Source: RPQJ01 sp963698735 (GTDB lineage: Bacteria > Pseudomonadota > Gammaproteobacteria > Steroidobacterales > Steroidobacteraceae). From it: 64,000 nt of DNA. The translations under genes and the position numbers were made by a program. This document shows positions 27,858 through 36,300 of this stretch, one piece after another (position 1 is the first letter of the stretch; every line of letters starts with the position of its first letter). The stretch spans positions 84,037 to 148,036 of the forward strand of contig CAVOSA010000020.1 of the NCBI GenBank assembly GCA_963698735.1, read 5' to 3'. The notes under the pieces were generated by a model. It saw only the letters and a list, made by a program, of their open reading frames with translations. It made no database searches and had not been told where the DNA came from.

Positions 27858-28198
27858 CGGGACCTCGCCAGGCGCGATGCGATCCTGGCGGTCTCGGTCC
27901 TGCCGCGGAGTGTGCTCGCTGGAGATCTCTGCTCGTAGCCCCGCGTCGGCGCCATTGCGGAACACGGCGCCTGGGCCATACACCCGGTGAGATACGCGTC
28001 TACGAGCCGTAGTCCGTCGGGAAGCTTGAGACGTTCCACAGCCCGCCCACTCCCTCGCCCACAATTCGCCGCCACCCGACCGCTCCCGCCCGGGTATGAT
28101 CGCTGCCCCGCGGTCGCCGCCGGCCCCGTGGCAACCCCTCCCTCCGCGCACCACCGCCAGACCACGCCGCAGCCCCGCGGACTGCGACCACGAACGCC
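27858..28198. other. intergenic region without recognised gene
   Basis: About 340 bp upstream of the RIO-family gene. Several open frames cross it on both strands but none resembles a protein family; it presumably contains the RIO gene promoter. Confidence 0.3.
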
Positions 28199-29040
28199 AT
28201 GAAAACCCCAGCAGCACTGCAACCCCTGATCGACGACGGCGTGATCGACGAAGTCCTGCTGTCACTGAAGAGCGGCAAGGAAGCGACCGTCTACGTGGTG
28301 CGCTCGGGTGAGCAGCGCGCTGCGCCAAGGTCTACCGCAACATGGCCCAGCGCAGCTTCCAGAAGCGCGCCCAGTACCAGGAAGGGCGCAAGGTCCGTGG
28401 CAGCCGCCAGGCCCGTGCGATCAGCAAGAGCACCAGCTTCGGTCGCGCCGAACAGGAAGCCGCCTGGAAGAACGCCGAGGTCGACGCGCTCTATCAGCTC
28501 GTCGCCGCCGGCGTGCGCGTGCCGAGGCCGCACGGCTACTTCGACGGCGTCCTGATCATGGAACTGGTGACCGACGCCGACGGCAACCCGGCGCCACGCC
28601 TGGGCGAGATCGAGCTTTCGCCCGCGACCGCCCGCGAGTACCACGGCTTCCTGATCCGGCAGGTGGTGCGCATGCTCTGCATCGGCCTCATCCACGGCGA
28701 CCTCTCCGAATTCAACGTGCTGGTCGCACCCGACGGCCCGGTGATCATCGACCTGCCGCAGGCCGTCAACGCCGCCGGCAACAACGCGGCGCGGGCGATG
28801 CTCGAGCGAGACGTCAACAACCTGCGCTCCACGCTCGGTCGCTTCGCACCGGAGTTGCTCGCCACCGAATTTGCCCGGGAAATGTGGTCGCTGTTCGAGC
28901 AGGGCGAACTGCGACCGGACAGCGAACTGACCGGCTTCTTCGCGCCCGACGACACCGTCGTCGATCCGGACAGCGTCCTGATCGTGATCGACGACGCGCG
29001 CGAAGAAGAAATCCAGCGTCGCCTGCGCATGGTCGGCTAG
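28199..29040 (+). pseudogene. RIO1-family serine kinase, frameshifted
   Basis: A bacterial RIO-family atypical kinase. The N-terminus (MKTPAALQPLIDDGVIDEVL, then SLKSGKEATVYVV, the nucleotide loop) is in one frame. From about 28320 the protein continues in another frame as CAKVYRNMAQRSFQKRAQY. The C-terminal part is complete: GFLIRQVVRMLCIGLIHGDL, then SEFNVL (catalytic Asp and Asn) and IIDLPQAV (metal-binding Asp). The shift equals two extra bases or one lost near the repetitive GCAGCGCGCTGCGCC. All kinase residues survive on one side or the other, so an assembly indel is quite possible. Confidence 0.82.
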
Positions 29041-29186
29041 CCGCTGACAGCGCCTTGCGGCCGCTGCCGCGCAGCCGCATGGCCAGCAATCCGCGCACAC
29101 GTAATCGTCGCGCCAAAGACGGATATTCGAACCAGCGCTCACAAACGGTTCTTGGTCAAGGCAACGCAGTGGGCTGACGCATCGGC

Positions 29187-31146
29187 CTATTTCTTGTACG
29201 ACCGCACCGCCGCGTCATCCAGTCCTACCAGGGTCAGCAGCTCCTTGAAGCGGCCCGCATGGCGGGGGTCGTCCCGGAGCACCTTCATTCGCGGGTCGTT
29301 GCGCAGAAAGATGAGGCAGTTGGAACGCTTTTCGACGGCCTCGTACAGCAAGTCGATGGCCTTCGTCCTGCTCGCTTCATCGCCCAGGGAAAGGTAGGCC
29401 GCGGCCGTTTCGTATGGGCACATGTAGATATTCGCCCGCTCGGCCTCCTCGAGCAGCGGCAGCACCTTGTCCTTCTGGCCGGCATACCCATAGCCCTGGG
29501 CCAGCATGATCAGCGCAACGGGCGCCCGTCCCGTACAGTTCCACGCCCTTCTCCAGCAGCGCGACGCCCTCGGCCGCGTCGCCGCGCAGGTAGGCCGCAA
29601 CCCCGCCCCGCAGAAAACAAACCCGTTCTCCGGATGCTGGCGCATCTGCGTCACGCCCCAGTCCCGGGCCGCCTGCTGCTCGCCGACCATGAACAGGGCC
29701 CAGGTTCCCCAGTCGGCGAGTTCCGTGTGCAACGGATCCAGCTCGACGGCACGGGCCAGCGACGCCTTGACCTTCTCGTTCTCGCCGAGCGCGGTGTAGT
29801 AGAGCGCGAACCCGAGCTCGGTCTGCGCGAGCGTCGGATCGAGCGCCCGCGCCTTGTTCAGGTTCTGCCAGGCTTCCCGCCATTTCCAGGCCATCACCTG
29901 GGTCAGTCCGAGGGATGACAGCGCCTCTGCGGAATCCGGGTCGCGCTCGAGCACCGCGGCCAGGGACGCCTCCACCACCGGCAGCAGTTCCTGCGGCGGC
30001 TCGAAGTAGGCGAAGATCGAGCGCAGCGCATCGCTCTTGGCCTGGTAGGCGGCGATGAAATCGGGGTCCAGCGCGATCGCCTGGTCGAAGTACTCGACGG
30101 CACGATGCATGGACTCGTGCGTGAACTTCTCCATCTCGCGCCAACCCGCCGCGTACGGTTCGTAGGCCTGCGGGATGCGGGGCAGTTCGGCCAGCGCGCG
30201 CTGCTCGTCCCCGAGGATCTCCACCTTCAGCGCTCGCGCGACGGCCCGCGCGATCTCGGCGGGCGTCTCGAAGAAATCCCGGTTGTCCACGCGGACGGTG
30301 AAGGGGCTGCTCCACACGTCCAGGTCCCGACGCAGGTCGGTGAGCCGCGGCGTGATCCGCAGCGTGCCGTCGGGCGCGACGATCACCTCGCCGTCCAGCA
30401 CGAACTGGAGGCCCGGCAGGCTTTCGAGGACGTGCTCGCGGGTCTTGTCGGTGCGGAAATGGAAGGCCGAGGCGTGCGGCACCGTCCTCAGGCCGGAGAT
30501 CTTGCGCAGGTTGTCGACCACTTCCCGGGTCACCTGGTCCGCGAACGTCCGGTGGTATTCGGTGGCGTTGTCGGAGACGCCGAACGGCACGACCAGGAGG
30601 TAGGGGCGGTCGAGTTCGGGCGGCGCCGACGGGGCCATCAGGAATCGCGCCCCGACTAACAGGACAGCCATCATCAGGGCGACGCCGACCAGCGGCAGGG
30701 CCAGACGCCGGGCGCCGGGGCGGCTCATCCGGACTCCCGGTCACCGGTGCCGGAGCCAGGGCTGGCGCAGGTGCAGGGGCGGGCGGCGGCCCGACGACGG
30801 CGCTGGCGGCGTCGTCCACGACCTCGATGACCGGTGCGACGAACTGGTAGCCGCGGCCACGGACGGTCTGGATGGTTTGCTGCAGCTCGCCGCTGTCGCC
30901 GAGCGCCTTGCGCGCGCTCGCCACGTGATTACTGAGGGTGGCGTCGGAGACCTCGCGCCCGTCCCAGACCGCCTGGAACAGCTCCTCGCGCGTCAGCACC
31001 CGGTCGCGATGGCTGATCAGCTGCACGAGCAGGTCGAAGACCTTGGGCTCGACGGCGACGGGGACGTCCCCGACGCTGATCCGGTAGCGGGCCGTATCGA
31101 CGACGTAATCGCCAATCCGGAACTTCCTGCCATCCGTCGCACGCAT
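29187..31146 (-). pseudogene. winged-helix (CadC/OmpR-type) TPR regulator, three frameshifts
   Basis: The gene encodes a ToxR/CadC-like one-component regulator: an N-terminal winged helix (FRIGDYVVDTARYRISVGD, then LTREELFQAVWDGREVSDAT and TVRGRGYQFV), an Ala/Pro linker, one TM helix, a TolB/FlgO-like domain (PYLLVVPFGVSDNATEYHRT) and C-terminal TPRs. The DNA-binding part is in a different frame from the TM and TPR part (shift near 30730). A segment of about 80 bases (29525-29605) is out of frame relative to both sides, implying two compensating indels. It is likely one gene in nature, either decayed or affected by assembly errors. Confidence 0.78.
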
Positions 31147-31273
31147 TCGATGCCCTTCTGATGGCAATGGTTACCGAATCATTAGCAAGACATTAGCGTC
31201 CGGCCATGCAGGCACCCCGCTCCACTTCGACAATACCGGCGCCTCGATCAAACAGCAACGCAGGGAGAAAGCC

Positions 31274-32068
31274 ATGCCCACACCGTTGGAGATCCTTCTC
31301 GACCCCGTCTCGCTGGCCGTGCTGGCCATCTATGGCGCGCTGATCCTCGTGGAGGCCCTGTTTCCGGCCCGCGCGTTGCCCCGGATCCCGGGCTGGCACG
31401 CCCGGGCCCTGGCCGTGTTCGTCGTCTACTTCTTCCTCTCGTCCTACCTGCCGCTTCTGTGGGCCGACGCTGTGGCCCCGTTCCGGCTGGTCGACCTGGA
31501 GTCCGTGCACCCGCTGGTCGGGGCGGCGGTCGGGGTCCTGGTCTTCGAGTTCCTGGTGTACGTCTGGCACCGCGCGATGCACAAGCATCACTGGCTGTGG
31601 CGCGCCTTCCACCAGATGCACCACAGCGCGGAACGGGTCGACAGCTTCGGGGCGTTCTACTTCAGTCCGCTCGACATCGCCGGCTTCGCGCTGCTCAGCA
31701 GCCTGGCGTTGACCGTGGTCGGCCTGCCGGCACAGTCCGTCACCTGGTACCTGTACGCGACGATGTTCCTCGCGACGTTCCAGCACACGAACGTCCGCAC
31801 GCCGCAGTGGCTCGGCTACATCGTGCAGCGTCCCGAGAGCCACAGCGTGCATCACGGGCGCGGCATCCATCACTACAACTTCTCGGACCTGCCGCTGTTC
31901 GACCTCATTTTCGGCACCTTCCGCAATCCGAAGGAGTTCGTCGCCGAGAGTGGATTCGAGGGCGTCTCTTCGGCGCAGATCCTGGACATGCTCGCCTGCC
32001 GTGACGTCGCGGCTGGCGACTTCGAGCAGTCCGTGCGGCCCGCCAAGCCGCGCGCGGCCCACACGTAA
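31274..32068 (+). CDS. sterol desaturase/fatty acid hydroxylase family protein
   Basis: An integral-membrane di-iron enzyme, 264 residues. The eight-histidine signature is present in three clusters: HRAMH, HQMHH (AFHQMHHSAERVDSF) and HHGRGIHHYNF, with at least four hydrophobic helices. It would hydroxylate or desaturate a lipid; the substrate is unknown. GGGAGAAAG precedes ATG 31274. The next gene (ScyD/E-like) starts 30 bp after its stop and is probably co-transcribed. Confidence 0.88.
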   Translation: MPTPLEILLDPVSLAVLAIYGALILVEALFPARALPRIPGWHARALAVFVVYFFLSSYLPLLWADAVAPFRLVDLESVHPLVGAAVGVLVFEFLVYVWHRAMHKHHWLWRAFHQMHHSAERVDSFGAFYFSPLDIAGFALLSSLALTVVGLPAQSVTWYLYATMFLATFQHTNVRTPQWLGYIVQRPESHSVHHGRGIHHYNFSDLPLFDLIFGTFRNPKEFVAESGFEGVSSAQILDMLACRDVAAGDFEQSVRPAKPRAAHT

Positions 32069-32098
32069 TCAACACAATCACTCAGGGGACAACAAGTC

Positions 32099-33223
32099 AT
32101 GAATCGCTTCACTCGTTTCACCACAACCGTTTTCGCCGCGATCGCCTGCGCAGGCGCCGGCGTCCTCCACGCGGACACGCCCGCGCGACCCGACGGCAGT
32201 AAACGCGGGGCCGCCGGGCCGACCGTGACGCCGTACGCGACGGGCCTGACGAACCCGCGCGGCCTCGTATTCGGCCCGGACGGCCACCTCTACGTGGCCG
32301 AGGCTGGCACTGGGGGCGATCAGACGGCAACTGGCGAGGCTGGCTGCCTGGCCAACGTCAACATCTACAGCCCTTACAAAGCCGGCTACAGCGGTCGCGT
32401 GACCCGAGTACTGGCCAACGGCAAGAAGCAGACGGTTGCCGCGAACCTGCCGAGCATGACCGACAACACCGGCGGCGGTTACGGCCCCACCGACGTCGCC
32501 TTCATAGGTGACCAGCTGTATGTCCTGATCGAAATGGGCGGATGCTCGCATGGGCTGCCCGACAACCTGCCCGCGATCCTGCGCGTCAACAAGGACGGGT
32601 CGACGACCAACGTCGCCAACCTCAACGCATGGCACGCGGCGAACCCGCCGAACTACATCAAGGACGAGGATCCGGAGACCACCGACCAGGAACCGGGCGG
32701 CGTGTTCCATTCGATGATCGCGCAGGGCAAATACCTGTACGTGGTCGAGACCAACCGCGGCTTCCTGCTGCGTGTCGATCCGAAGAGCCGCATCGTCGAG
32801 AAGCTGTACGACATGTCGGTCGACAGCAAGGAGCACAACCCGATCGTGATGGCGCGACGCGGCAATGAATTCTACGTCGGCACGTTCGGCGAGGACGGGG
32901 GGCCGGCCGAGCTCGCTGTGTTCGACAAGAACTTCGCCGGCTACTCGCTGCCATTCGAGTCCCTCAACCCGATCGTCGGCTTGGCGTGGCGCGGCAATAA
33001 GCTATTCGGCGTCGAGATCTTCCCCTTGGACGCTGCATGGTTACCGGAGAGCAGAGCCAACCTCGTCGCGTTCGATCCCAAGACCGGCGAGCGGACGGAG
33101 GTACTGCCCGGCTTCGCCAGCTATCCCAACGGACTCGTGACCGGTCCGGACGGTGCGTTGTACACGTCGAACTGGGCCGTCGGTGGCCCCGGCGGCGGCA
33201 GCATTCTGCGCATCGTGCCTTGA
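32099..33223 (+). CDS. ScyD/ScyE family exported protein
   Basis: A 374-residue secreted protein with a signal peptide (1-25, ending VLHAD) and a six-bladed propeller-like body: TGLTNPRGLVFGPDGHLYVA, GYGPTDVAFIGDQLYVL, GNEFYVGTFGEDGGPAELAV and the terminal NGLVTGPDGALYTSNWAVG. The ScyD/ScyE family was named for cyanobacterial scytonemin-cluster proteins, but members are widespread and their role elsewhere is unknown. GGGGAC lies 10-15 bases upstream of ATG 32099. Confidence 0.85.
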   Translation: MNRFTRFTTTVFAAIACAGAGVLHADTPARPDGSKRGAAGPTVTPYATGLTNPRGLVFGPDGHLYVAEAGTGGDQTATGEAGCLANVNIYSPYKAGYSGRVTRVLANGKKQTVAANLPSMTDNTGGGYGPTDVAFIGDQLYVLIEMGGCSHGLPDNLPAILRVNKDGSTTNVANLNAWHAANPPNYIKDEDPETTDQEPGGVFHSMIAQGKYLYVVETNRGFLLRVDPKSRIVEKLYDMSVDSKEHNPIVMARRGNEFYVGTFGEDGGPAELAVFDKNFAGYSLPFESLNPIVGLAWRGNKLFGVEIFPLDAAWLPESRANLVAFDPKTGERTEVLPGFASYPNGLVTGPDGALYTSNWAVGGPGGGSILRIVP

Positions 33224-33402
33224 ACGAGACTGACGCCGAGCGGTGCGGGGCTGTGCTCCCCAATGACTCGATCACGCCAGCACACCGGTCAGCGGCGGCG
33301 AGCCGTTCCTGCAGTCGGTGCCGGTGACGACCACCGCATGGCAGTTCCGATCCCGTCAGTGGCGTGACGGCGAGGGCCGGGCAACCGGCCCTCGTTTTTT
33401 TT
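33224..33402 (+). terminator. gene-end remnant and strong terminator
   Basis: Bases 33248-33278 are a copy of the dispersed GTGCTCC(C/G)CAAT...CGATCACGCC motif. The terminator proper is 33371-33402: CGAGGGCCGG stem, GCAA loop, perfect complement and eight T. The 90 bases before it read like the last codons of an unrecognised lost gene, which would explain a terminator so far from the ScyD/E stop. Confidence 0.75.
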
Positions 33403-33489
33403 CAGGGCCCAAGCGCAGCCTTTGCGGTCACGACCTGTGACGTTCCACCGCGCCCTTCCACGACACCACCGGCACGTACCGCCTGCTCG

Positions 33490-33627
33490 CTAACGAGCTT
33501 CGCGCGTGTGGAATACCCGCAGCACGGTCAGATCGGTGCCGGCGATCTCGTAGCGGACTTCGTAGGTCTGCACGAGGACCCAACGCACCTCCCGCTCACC
33601 CGGCATATCCCGCCGGCGTCCGATCAT
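33490..33627 (-). pseudogene. ParE/RelE toxin C-terminal remnant
   Basis: A 45-codon frame encodes the second half of a ParE-type toxin: GRRRDMPGEREVRWVLVQTY, then EVRYEIAGTDLTVLRVFHTR, matching the C-terminal strands (V-x-Y-x-I...L-x-V-L-x-V-x-H). The N-terminal helical half and any antitoxin are missing; upstream sequence is a dispersed repeat. Confidence 0.68.
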
Positions 33628-33674
33628 CGAGAGCGTGGCATGCACCGGTTCATATGCTGCCCAAGGCGTGAACG

Positions 33675-33755
33675 CCGACCTCGGCCGCCTGAGCGATCAC
33701 TCCCTCCCCGCTGACTGCAGCTCTAGCCACCTGACCTGACAACACCACCGCGACA
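33675..33755. repeat. dispersed repeat, copy 1
   Basis: GGCCGCCTGAGCGATCACTC then CCTCCCCGCTGA and ACCTGACAACACC. A diverged partner at 40678-40760 has GGCCGCCTGAGCGATCGCTC and ACCTGACAACACCGCC. No coding potential. Confidence 0.6.
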
Positions 33756-33764
33756 TCGCCGACT

Positions 33765-35339
33765 TCACTTCAATGAGACATAGTCACTCAAGCGAAACCA
33801 TTTGCGTGAAAAGATGAAACCAGCCGCCGGTTCCGGCGACAGACTGGTGACTTCTTCCGTCATGTTCTTTCTGTAGAAAGCAGTGCAAGTGGCATTTTGC
33901 CAGACGGTCTTTTGCATCTTCGCTCTCATTTTGGCGACGTATGCATCCTGAAGATTGCGCCTGGCATCGATGGCTTTGATGCTTCCATCTCGTTTCACAG
34001 CGCAAATGGCTTGAACGATATAGTCGGTCGCCACCTCCATATAGGATATTTGCGAGCTGTGGCCCGTCCCTGTGTTCGGGCCGTTCACTTTGAAATAATT
34101 TGGGAAACCTGAAACGGTGATGCCTTTGTAAGAGACGGCCTCCTTTTCCCATTCGCTGTTGAGGTTCCGGCCACCCAGGCCATACACATTGAACGTCAGC
34201 GCCTTTCTCATATTCGAATACGCGAAATATCCCGTGGCATAGACGATGACATCCAGGGGTATCTCCTTGCCAGCTCTCGTTCTAATGCCTTGGGGCGTGA
34301 TGCATTCAATTCCGCTGATATCCACATCGACATTTTCACGGGACAGCGCTGGAAGGTAGGCATTCGTCGGGATGACTCGCCGGCAGCCCAATTCGTAATC
34401 GGGCGTCATGTGCTGACGTAACGTGTCGTCCTTGATGTATTTTTCGAGATGCTTCTTCAGCTTTCTCCGGTAATGGCCTTTCATCAACTGACTGATTGTC
34501 GAGGTCCCAGGATAGCGGCGAAACGCAACGAACCTGATGTCATAGAAGATGAAGGTGAGCGAACGGATGAGGTGCCGAATGCCTGGCAGAGTTCGGACAG
34601 ATCGCTCTACTGCACCGTAATGCCGGTCTGAACGTGGAAGGATCCACTGCGCCTTGCCCATCAACAGCGTCAATCTGGAAACCTTGTCGGCAATGGCGGG
34701 AACGATCTGAGCCGCTGAACATCCCGAACCGATCACTGCCACCCGTTTTCCTTCATAAGAGACAGAGTGATCCCACTGTCCGGCGTGGAATACCGGTCCC
34801 TTGAAGGTTTCCGCACCCTTGATATTGGGAATATGCGGGTTCGCCAGCACACCACTGGAGTCGATAACGAAGCGGGCAGAATAGCTCTCGCCCGATTCGG
34901 TCTCCACATGCCAGATACAGGCGCGCTCGTCATAAGTGAGTCTTGTGACCGTCTGGTTCGCGATTGCCTGCTTTCTCAGGCCGAACTTGTCGATGACATG
35001 GTTCGTATATTCGAGCAATTCACTTTGCGGGGAGAACGTTTTCTTGAACGGGTAGGCGATAAAGGAGATGGAATAGAGGCTGGTTGGAATATCCACCTCG
35101 GCTCCGGGGTAGGAGTTGACCTGCCAGGTTCCGCCTAACTCGGGGCTTCTTTCCAACAAGACAAAGTCATTACAGTGCTTTTTCTGCAAACGGATAGCCG
35201 CCAGCAGCCCGGAAAACCCTGTACCGATAATCACGGTCTCAAAATATCGAGCGCCCTCTGGTGTATTACCGCCCTGTGCCGTCTCTCTTGATGGCATTGA
35301 CTTCGACTCTCTGATCTCCGAATTCTTCTGGGCTTTCAA
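33765..35339 (-). CDS. flavin-containing Baeyer-Villiger-type monooxygenase
   Basis: A class B flavoprotein monooxygenase, 524 residues. The FAD Rossmann motif is VIIGTGFSGLLAAIRL near residue 37, with GGTW following. The BVMO fingerprint FKGPVFHAGQWD fits FxGxxxHxxxWD, the NADPH site is VIGSGCSAAQIVP, and VIVYATGY is the second FAD motif. It probably inserts oxygen next to a ketone or oxidises a lipophilic substrate. The base composition is clearly lower in GC than its neighbours, suggesting recent transfer. TTG 35339 has AAGGA upstream; ATG 35297 is the alternative start. Confidence 0.88.
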   Translation of the reverse strand: MKAQKNSEIRESKSMPSRETAQGGNTPEGARYFETVIIGTGFSGLLAAIRLQKKHCNDFVLLERSPELGGTWQVNSYPGAEVDIPTSLYSISFIAYPFKKTFSPQSELLEYTNHVIDKFGLRKQAIANQTVTRLTYDERACIWHVETESGESYSARFVIDSSGVLANPHIPNIKGAETFKGPVFHAGQWDHSVSYEGKRVAVIGSGCSAAQIVPAIADKVSRLTLLMGKAQWILPRSDRHYGAVERSVRTLPGIRHLIRSLTFIFYDIRFVAFRRYPGTSTISQLMKGHYRRKLKKHLEKYIKDDTLRQHMTPDYELGCRRVIPTNAYLPALSRENVDVDISGIECITPQGIRTRAGKEIPLDVIVYATGYFAYSNMRKALTFNVYGLGGRNLNSEWEKEAVSYKGITVSGFPNYFKVNGPNTGTGHSSQISYMEVATDYIVQAICAVKRDGSIKAIDARRNLQDAYVAKMRAKMQKTVWQNATCTAFYRKNMTEEVTSLSPEPAAGFIFSRKWFRLSDYVSLK

Positions 35340-35704
35340 CTGCTACTTATCCTTGAGGTAACCCGGCCGACAATGTCCTTATCGAATCCGTCAATGGATC
35401 GCCACGAGTTGAATGGCTGGATGTGCATTGGTTACGGCACCGAAAAGTTAACTATTGTCCGGCTGAAAAGCGGGAATGAAGTGCCGCGGACAACTCAAAC
35501 CGGAATTGCTGCAGGCGTAGTCATCGAGTCATGGGGCAGTACGCGCCGGACTGAGCAGCGTCGGCCCGCGCCCGCGAGTTAACTTGTCAGTACCGCTGTT
35601 GGACGTCCGCTGCGGGAGGAATCAATCGCACGCGTAGCCCCCCTCGAAATGACGGACCGGATGTTAACCGGCGTCGAGGATTGACCAGCGTCCGGCGTTC
35701 AAGA
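35340..35704. other. intergenic, partly low GC, with repeat copy
   Basis: The first 240 bp share the lower GC of the monooxygenase gene and probably belong to the same acquired segment; no gene was recognised (a 69-codon frame at 35373 has no family resemblance). Bases 35661-35695 are a copy of the dispersed repeat (TTAACCGGCGTCGAGGATTG, ACCAGCG). Confidence 0.4.
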
Positions 35705-36293
35705 ATGGGTAACGCTTTCAGGCTCTTGCGGGACACGCAAAGTGCCGCGGGAAAAGAGCGTGAGAGGTCCGCTGTCGTGACTCCGGCAAGAGACGACGGT
35801 TCAGCCGTAACAGAATACGTCCAGCTTGTTTCCATCCAGGTCCCGGAAGTAGGCAGCGTAGAAGCCGTCACCGCCCTCGGCGCGCAGGCCGGGCGCGCCT
35901 TCGTCGGTGCCACCGAGCGCCAGCGCCTTCTTGTAGACCCGATCCACGGTTTCGCGAGAGTCGGCGGCGATGCCGGCCATCACCCCATTTCCAACCGTAG
36001 CCGGTCGGCCGTCGTAGGGCGTCATGATGCAGAGCATCGGTTTGTCCATGGCCGCCGCCCAGCCCGATCCGCGGGCGCCGAATTCCATCAGACGTGTCAC
36101 GCCCATTTCGGCCAGCACGGTGTCGTAGAACGATCGGGCGCGGGGCGCGTTGAACATGCCGTTGGCCGAGTACCCCATGTCTCCGTGACTCGTGTCGAAC
36201 GAGCCGGCGCTACCAGACCGGCGTGAGCGACACGGCGACATGGGTGCCGCTCGGAACGCGGCTGCCTTGACCGACGATCTGGCCGGCCTCGCT
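35705..36293. repeat. duplicated segment, copy 2 (with 181-bp deletion)
   Basis: Direct repeat of 18928-19697. It keeps the glyoxalase-like gene from its 14th codon on, joins at GGGGC (36142-36146) directly to the sequence that lies beyond the gene in copy 1, and ends with the last codons of the HAF lipoprotein (antisense of the TGCCGCTCGGAACGCGGCTG region). It abuts the stop codon of the aminopeptidase gene. Confidence 0.85.
35801..36178 (-). CDS. VOC family protein, second copy with replaced N-terminus
   Basis: 125 residues. From RARSFYDTVLAEMG to the end it is identical to the intact copy at 19024-19404. The first 13 residues of that copy (first beta-strand) are lost by deletion and replaced by MGYSANGMFNAP encoded by fused flank. 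The promoter and ribosome-binding site of the parent are also deleted; no good ribosome-binding site precedes ATG 36178. It may be unexpressed or misfolded, so a pseudogene is equally likely. Confidence 0.6.
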   Translation of the reverse strand: MGYSANGMFNAPRARSFYDTVLAEMGVTRLMEFGARGSGWAAAMDKPMLCIMTPYDGRPATVGNGVMAGIAADSRETVDRVYKKALALGGTDEGAPGLRAEGGDGFYAAYFRDLDGNKLDVFCYG

Positions 36294-36300
36294 GCGGCCT

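Noticed and set aside
35373..35582. 69-codon open frame downstream of the monooxygenase promoter
   Set aside because: No family resemblance and atypical composition; treated as noncoding low-GC flank.
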